Below, piece by piece: positions 60,982 to 64,000 of a stretch of 64,000 bases of DNA. Each line of letters starts with the position of its first letter. The stretch's first letter is position 1. Under the pieces are notes generated by a model, which worked only from the letters and a program-made list of their open reading frames with translations, made no database searches and had not been told where the DNA came from. Made by a program: the position numbers and the translations under genes. Location: the NCBI RefSeq assembly GCF_016741935.1, contig NZ_JAERRG010000001.1, forward strand, positions 1,426,001 through 1,490,000, read 5' to 3'. This DNA comes from Streptomyces endocoffeicus (GTDB lineage Bacteria > Actinomycetota > Actinomycetes > Streptomycetales > Streptomycetaceae).

Positions 60982-61017
60982 ACCCCTACCCTCGCCCACC
61001 CCTATCGGGCACCCCTA
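60982..61017. promoter_or_regulatory. Three ACCCCTA direct repeats upstream of the deoxysugar operon
   Basis: ACCCCTA occurs at 60982-60988, 60998-61004 and 61011-61017, spaced 16 and 13 bases, 36 bases before the 4-ketoreductase start. On the transcribed strand the unit is TAGGGGT. Direct repeats at this place suggest an activator site. The same core precedes ccr. The adjacent NarL-type regulator is a candidate binder. Confidence 0.5.
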
Positions 61018-61038
61018 TCACGGCCCCGACCTGCGGTG

Positions 61039-61695
61039 TCATTCGAATAGATGTCGTTTATGGGCCTCGCTGACCGCTGCCGCGCGATCCTTCACCCCGA
61101 GTTTCTCGTAGACATGCAGAAGATGCGTCTTGACGGTCGCCTGGCTGATGAACAATGCCGCCGCGGCCTGTCGATTCGTGGCCCCGTCCGCGATAAGCCG
61201 GAGCACTTGGAGTTCACGGTCGCTCAGCGGCCCCTGGGTCGGTTTGCGGACCTGGCCGAGAACGCGTCCGGTGACCGCGGGCGAGAGGACGGACTGGCCC
61301 GAGGAGGCGGACCGCACGGCGCGGGTCAACTCCTCGCGCGGGGTGTCCTTGAGGAGATAGCCGGTCGCCCCGGCGGCCAAGGCGCCCATGACGTCGCTGT
61401 CGGTGTCGTAGGTGGTCAGCACCAGGATCCGGGCCTCCGGATCGCCGCACAGCAGTCGCTTGATGGCCTCCACGCCGCCCATCCGGGGCATGCGCAGATC
61501 CATCAGGACCACATCGGCCGGCTGCCGCTCGTACAGTTCGACGGCCTCGGCACCGTCACCGGCCTCGCCGATCACCGTGAAGTCGGGGTCCCGCTCCAGC
61601 ACCCCGCGCAGCCCGTCGCGGACCACCGGGTGGTCGTCGACGATGAGGATACGGATGGGGCCGGGGGTGTCGCCACCATGGGTGTTTCCGCTCAT
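61039..61695 (-). CDS. NarL/LuxR-family response regulator
   Basis: A 218-residue regulator: receiver domain with ILIVDDHPVVRDGL, phosphoacceptor Asp in VVLMDLRMPRMGG, LTTYD and the Lys in GYLLKDTP; then a LuxR-type helix-turn-helix (LSDRELQVLRLIADGATNRQ; FISQATVKTHLLHVYEKLGV). It overlaps the kinase stop by ATGA. The set of ABC exporter, kinase and regulator in one operon is typical of self-regulated export or signal systems. Confidence 0.94.
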   Translation of the reverse strand: MSGNTHGGDTPGPIRILIVDDHPVVRDGLRGVLERDPDFTVIGEAGDGAEAVELYERQPADVVLMDLRMPRMGGVEAIKRLLCGDPEARILVLTTYDTDSDVMGALAAGATGYLLKDTPREELTRAVRSASSGQSVLSPAVTGRVLGQVRKPTQGPLSDRELQVLRLIADGATNRQAAAALFISQATVKTHLLHVYEKLGVKDRAAAVSEAHKRHLFE

Positions 61696-62954
61696 ACACC
61701 GGCTTCCTGGGGGATCACGGGGACGGCCGCGCTGATGGCGGTGCCCTCGCCACGGGCGCTTTCGATGTCCAACGTACCGGCGACCCGGCCCAGTCGGCGC
61801 CGCATCGCCACCAGCCCCAGGCCGTGGCCGCCGGAGGTGCCGGCCTCGGCCGCCGCGGCGGTGGGGTCGAATCCGACGCCGTCGTCGAGAACGTCGAGGA
61901 CCACCACGTCCTCCATGTACGTCAGGGTGATGCCCACCTTCGACGCCCGGGCGTGCTTGGCGATGTTGGTGAGGGCCTCCTGCGCCACCCGGTAGAGCGT
62001 GGCCTCCAGTTCGGCGTGGAGCGGGATGGCGGTCCCGGTCGTGGCGAACGCCACCTTCGGCTCCCGCTCCTGTGACCAGCTCTCGACCAGCGACTCCAGG
62101 GCGTCCGGCAGGGTGCGGGACTCCAGTTGCTCGGGGCGCAGCGCCTGGACCGAGCGGCGCGCCTCGGCGAGGCTGTCCCGGGCCAGGTCCTTGGCCGCCC
62201 CGAGATGGCGGCGCCACACCTCGCGGTCGCCCTCGGCGTGTTCGGCGGCCTCCAGCTGCCGGATGATGCCGGCCAGCCCCTGGGCGAGGGTGTCATGGAT
62301 CTCCCCCGCCATCCGCTGGCGCTCGTCGAGCACCCCGGCCTCACGTGCCTGGGTGATCAGCTGGGCGTGGAGTCCGGCGTTCTCGGCGAGCGCGGAGCGG
62401 AGTTCGGCCACGGTCCGTTTGCGCCGCTGGTGCTGTTCGTTGAGCCTGCTCGACAGCAGGTTGATCCAGCCGATCACCACGGTCTGGAAGACGATGGCGG
62501 CGAGATAGCCGACCACCGCGCCGGTCGTGGCCCGCGGGAAGCCGTCCGGCACGGTGTTGACGACGAACGAGGTGGCCGCCACGGACACCAGCGCCCAGAG
62601 GGTCGGCAGCAGCACCAGCGCCTGGAGGAACCCGGTGGCGGCGAAGATCGTGAACACCTGGTCCCGCGCCATCAGCGCGGCGGAGAGGGCGAGCAGCCCG
62701 GCGAAGTAGACGGCCGTGCGCACCGTGCCGTACGGCTGTCTGCTGCGGCGGCCCGTGGGCAGGGTGTAGGTGCCCAGGATCCAGGCGGCGGCCACGGCCG
62801 CGAGGCCCAGCGTGGTGAGCAGCCGCCGGGCCGGTGGCGGGCCGTGGACCAGGCTCAGGGCCGTGGACAGAAACAGCAGAAGGTAGGGCAGCCCTCCGAA
62901 CAGGATGTCGGAGTGCCGCTCCCACCGTCCGCCGTCGTCCTTGGACGCGCTCAC
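61692..62954 (-). CDS. Sensor histidine kinase, HisKA_3 type
   Basis: A 420-residue kinase: about five or six N-terminal membrane helices (residues 18-175) with little outer domain, a HisKA_3 dimerisation helix with phospho-His in MAGEIHDTLAQGLAGI, and an HATPase with VAQEALTNIAKHARAS, VLDDGVGFDP and GHGLGLVAMRRR. The membrane-rich input without a large outer loop suggests sensing in or at the membrane. The GTG start lies one base after the permease stop. Confidence 0.93.
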   Translation of the reverse strand: MSASKDDGGRWERHSDILFGGLPYLLLFLSTALSLVHGPPPARRLLTTLGLAAVAAAWILGTYTLPTGRRSRQPYGTVRTAVYFAGLLALSAALMARDQVFTIFAATGFLQALVLLPTLWALVSVAATSFVVNTVPDGFPRATTGAVVGYLAAIVFQTVVIGWINLLSSRLNEQHQRRKRTVAELRSALAENAGLHAQLITQAREAGVLDERQRMAGEIHDTLAQGLAGIIRQLEAAEHAEGDREVWRRHLGAAKDLARDSLAEARRSVQALRPEQLESRTLPDALESLVESWSQEREPKVAFATTGTAIPLHAELEATLYRVAQEALTNIAKHARASKVGITLTYMEDVVVLDVLDDGVGFDPTAAAAEAGTSGGHGLGLVAMRRRLGRVAGTLDIESARGEGTAISAAVPVIPQEAGV

Positions 62955-62955
62955 C

Positions 62956-63693
62956 TCACTCCCAGCGGAACAGCTTGGCCGCGGCCGCGGTGGCGGCCAC
63001 CGCGATCACTCCGAGGACGGTCAGGTGCAGCGTCTGCGGCCACTGGTTCTCCCAGGAGTCGCGCAGCGCCTGGAGCGCGGCGCCCAGCGGGGTGTAGTCG
63101 CCGATGGTGGACACCGTCTCCGGCAGGTCCTCCTTGGGGAGGAACGCGCCGCCGAAGAAGAGGCTGGGGAAGAGCAGGGACAGGCCCATGGCGGTGGCCG
63201 ACTTGCTGCTCGGCGCCACGGCCGCGATCACCAAGCCGATGGAGAACAGCGCCCAGGTGCCCAGGACGAAGCTCACCAGGAAGGCGGGGACGTCGCCGGG
63301 CAGTTTGGTGTCGAAGGCGGTCTTGCCGACGATGAGCACCAGCACCGCGGAGACCGCCGCGGTGACCAGGTTGATGAAGAGCTGGGCGAGCAGCAGGTTC
63401 CCCGGGTGGATGGGGCTCGCGGCCATGCGCCGCAGGATGCCCTTCTCGCGGTAGGTCGCGAGGGTCGTGGGCAGCAGGTTGAGGGCCAGCATCGTCAGAC
63501 ACAGCGACATGGCCATCGCGGGGACGAACGCGGCCATCGACGCCTTGGTGGCGGCGTCGTCGTCGGACTTGGCGGTGACGAAGTGGAAGATGGCCAGCAG
63601 CATGATCGGCAGCGCGATGACGAAGAACACCGCGGTGGGATCGCGCAGGAACAGCTTGCTCTCGACGTAGGTGAGCTTGGTGCGCCCGGACAT
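62956..63693 (-). CDS. ABC-2 type transporter permease
   Basis: A 245-residue permease with six membrane helices of the ABC-2 (DrrB-like) type: LFLRDPTAVFFVIALPIMLL near 13-32 and a central YREKGILRRMAASPIHPGNL coupling segment, then helices to FFGGAFLPKEDLPETV. It works with the ATPase encoded 22 bases upstream, probably to export a lipid, peptide or small molecule. The transporter and two-component genes form one operon. Confidence 0.93.
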   Translation of the reverse strand: MSGRTKLTYVESKLFLRDPTAVFFVIALPIMLLAIFHFVTAKSDDDAATKASMAAFVPAMAMSLCLTMLALNLLPTTLATYREKGILRRMAASPIHPGNLLLAQLFINLVTAAVSAVLVLIVGKTAFDTKLPGDVPAFLVSFVLGTWALFSIGLVIAAVAPSSKSATAMGLSLLFPSLFFGGAFLPKEDLPETVSTIGDYTPLGAALQALRDSWENQWPQTLHLTVLGVIAVAATAAAAKLFRWE

Positions 63694-63715
63694 GGCAGAA
63701 GTCTCCTCGGCGGCT

Positions 63716-64000
63716 TTAGTTGGCGGGCTTGGAGCCGGTCAGGGCGACGAAGGCGTCATCGAGACTCGCCTGCTCCAGGCGGAGTTCGTTCGCCACGATC
63801 TGATTGCGGGCCAGGACGGAGATCACGGCGTAGACGACATTGCCCTTGCCGACCACCGTCACCTGGGACTTGGACCGGGTCACACTGCTCACCTCGGGCA
63901 GCGAGGTGAGCAGTTCGTCGTCCATCGGAACGGACGGCTTGAAGCGGATGATCTGCTGTTCATCGACCCGGGACACCAGTCCGGAGGGGGTGTCCAGGGC
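63716..64000 (-). CDS. ABC transporter ATP-binding protein, C-terminal part
   Basis: The last 94 codons of an ABC ATPase, cut by the window edge. The visible part is the region after the nucleotide-binding core (DTPSGLVSRVDEQQIIRFKP; LEQASLDDAFVALTGS), typical of DrrA-type exporter ATPases. Walker motifs lie outside the window. It ends with TAA, 22 bases before the permease start. Confidence 0.85.
   Translation of the reverse strand, partial: ALDTPSGLVSRVDEQQIIRFKPSVPMDDELLTSLPEVSSVTRSKSQVTVVGKGNVVYAVISVLARNQIVANELRLEQASLDDAFVALTGSKPAN

Overview
This 64 kb window is chromosomal DNA of a Streptomyces-type actinomycete. The evidence is very high G+C, GC-rich third codon positions, many GTG/TTG starts, long antisense shadow ORFs, many regulators and secreted enzymes, and family types typical of the genus (CU044_5270 protein, DUF6296 protein, PimM-like PAS-LuxR regulator, TIGR02960-type sigma factor, streptomycete chitosanase). 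I found no rRNA, tRNA, CRISPR array, insertion sequence or phage. It reads as accessory chromosome-arm content made of many short, independently regulated gene sets. The species cannot be named from this sequence.

Layout. 0-4 kb: divergent secreted DUF1996 and Tat-exported beta-helix genes separated by two LacI-type palindromes, then aroQ. 4-7.8 kb: DeoR regulator, SIS isomerase and KbaY-like aldolase (amino-sugar catabolism), then a GH75 chitosanase with a clear promoter, operator palindrome and terminator. 7.8-15.9 kb: STAS protein, SnoaL-tailed sigma factor, a CtpH/CtpI-like P-type ATPase divergent from a repeat-bearing basic membrane protein, and a PAS-LuxR regulator. 16-21 kb: lipoprotein/response regulator/kinase operon and a GT51 transglycosylase whose transpeptidase domain has lost its catalytic residues. 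21-25 kb: an orphan ctaD facing an ECF sigma factor/CU044_5270 pair across a mirror-image promoter region. 25-34 kb: Fpg/Nei glycosylase, SpoIIE phosphatase, a probable cysteine leader peptide before a glutathionyl-hydroquinone reductase, LysR, Mut7-C, YihY, and a three-gene operon of a 16-cysteine protein, a Tat-signal protein and a MauE-like membrane protein.

34-45 kb: TetR regulator beside the C-terminal remnant of an acyl-CoA dehydrogenase, LacI, PaaX divergent from an AidB-like dehydrogenase/enoyl-CoA hydratase operon, a proline-threonine-repeat surface protein with a DUF4239 protein, P450, metallophosphoesterase, USP, dodecin and a secreted PI-PLC-like enzyme. 45-50 kb: NDH-2/transketolase/epimerase operon. 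50-56 kb: FAD monooxygenase, a second Fpg/Nei, a 930-residue fusion of a catalase-like and a COX/alpha-dioxygenase-like haem domain, and a LacI regulator. 56-64 kb: a co-directional minus-strand block of ABC exporter, NarL-type two-component system, three deoxysugar genes of the EryBIV/BII/BVI (TylCIV/CII/CVI) type and crotonyl-CoA carboxylase/reductase. The block resembles the sugar and extender-unit part of a macrolide cluster but has no polyketide synthase or glycosyltransferase in the window, and it runs off the right edge.

The observations most worth following are the mirror promoters joining ctaD to an ECF sigma factor (about 23.05-23.14 kb), the catalase/dioxygenase fusion with altered distal haem positions (52-55 kb), the cysteine-rich/Tat/MauE operon (31.5-33.5 kb), the transglycosylase with a degenerate transpeptidase domain (19-21 kb), and the repeated CCCCTA motif before both the deoxysugar operon and ccr.
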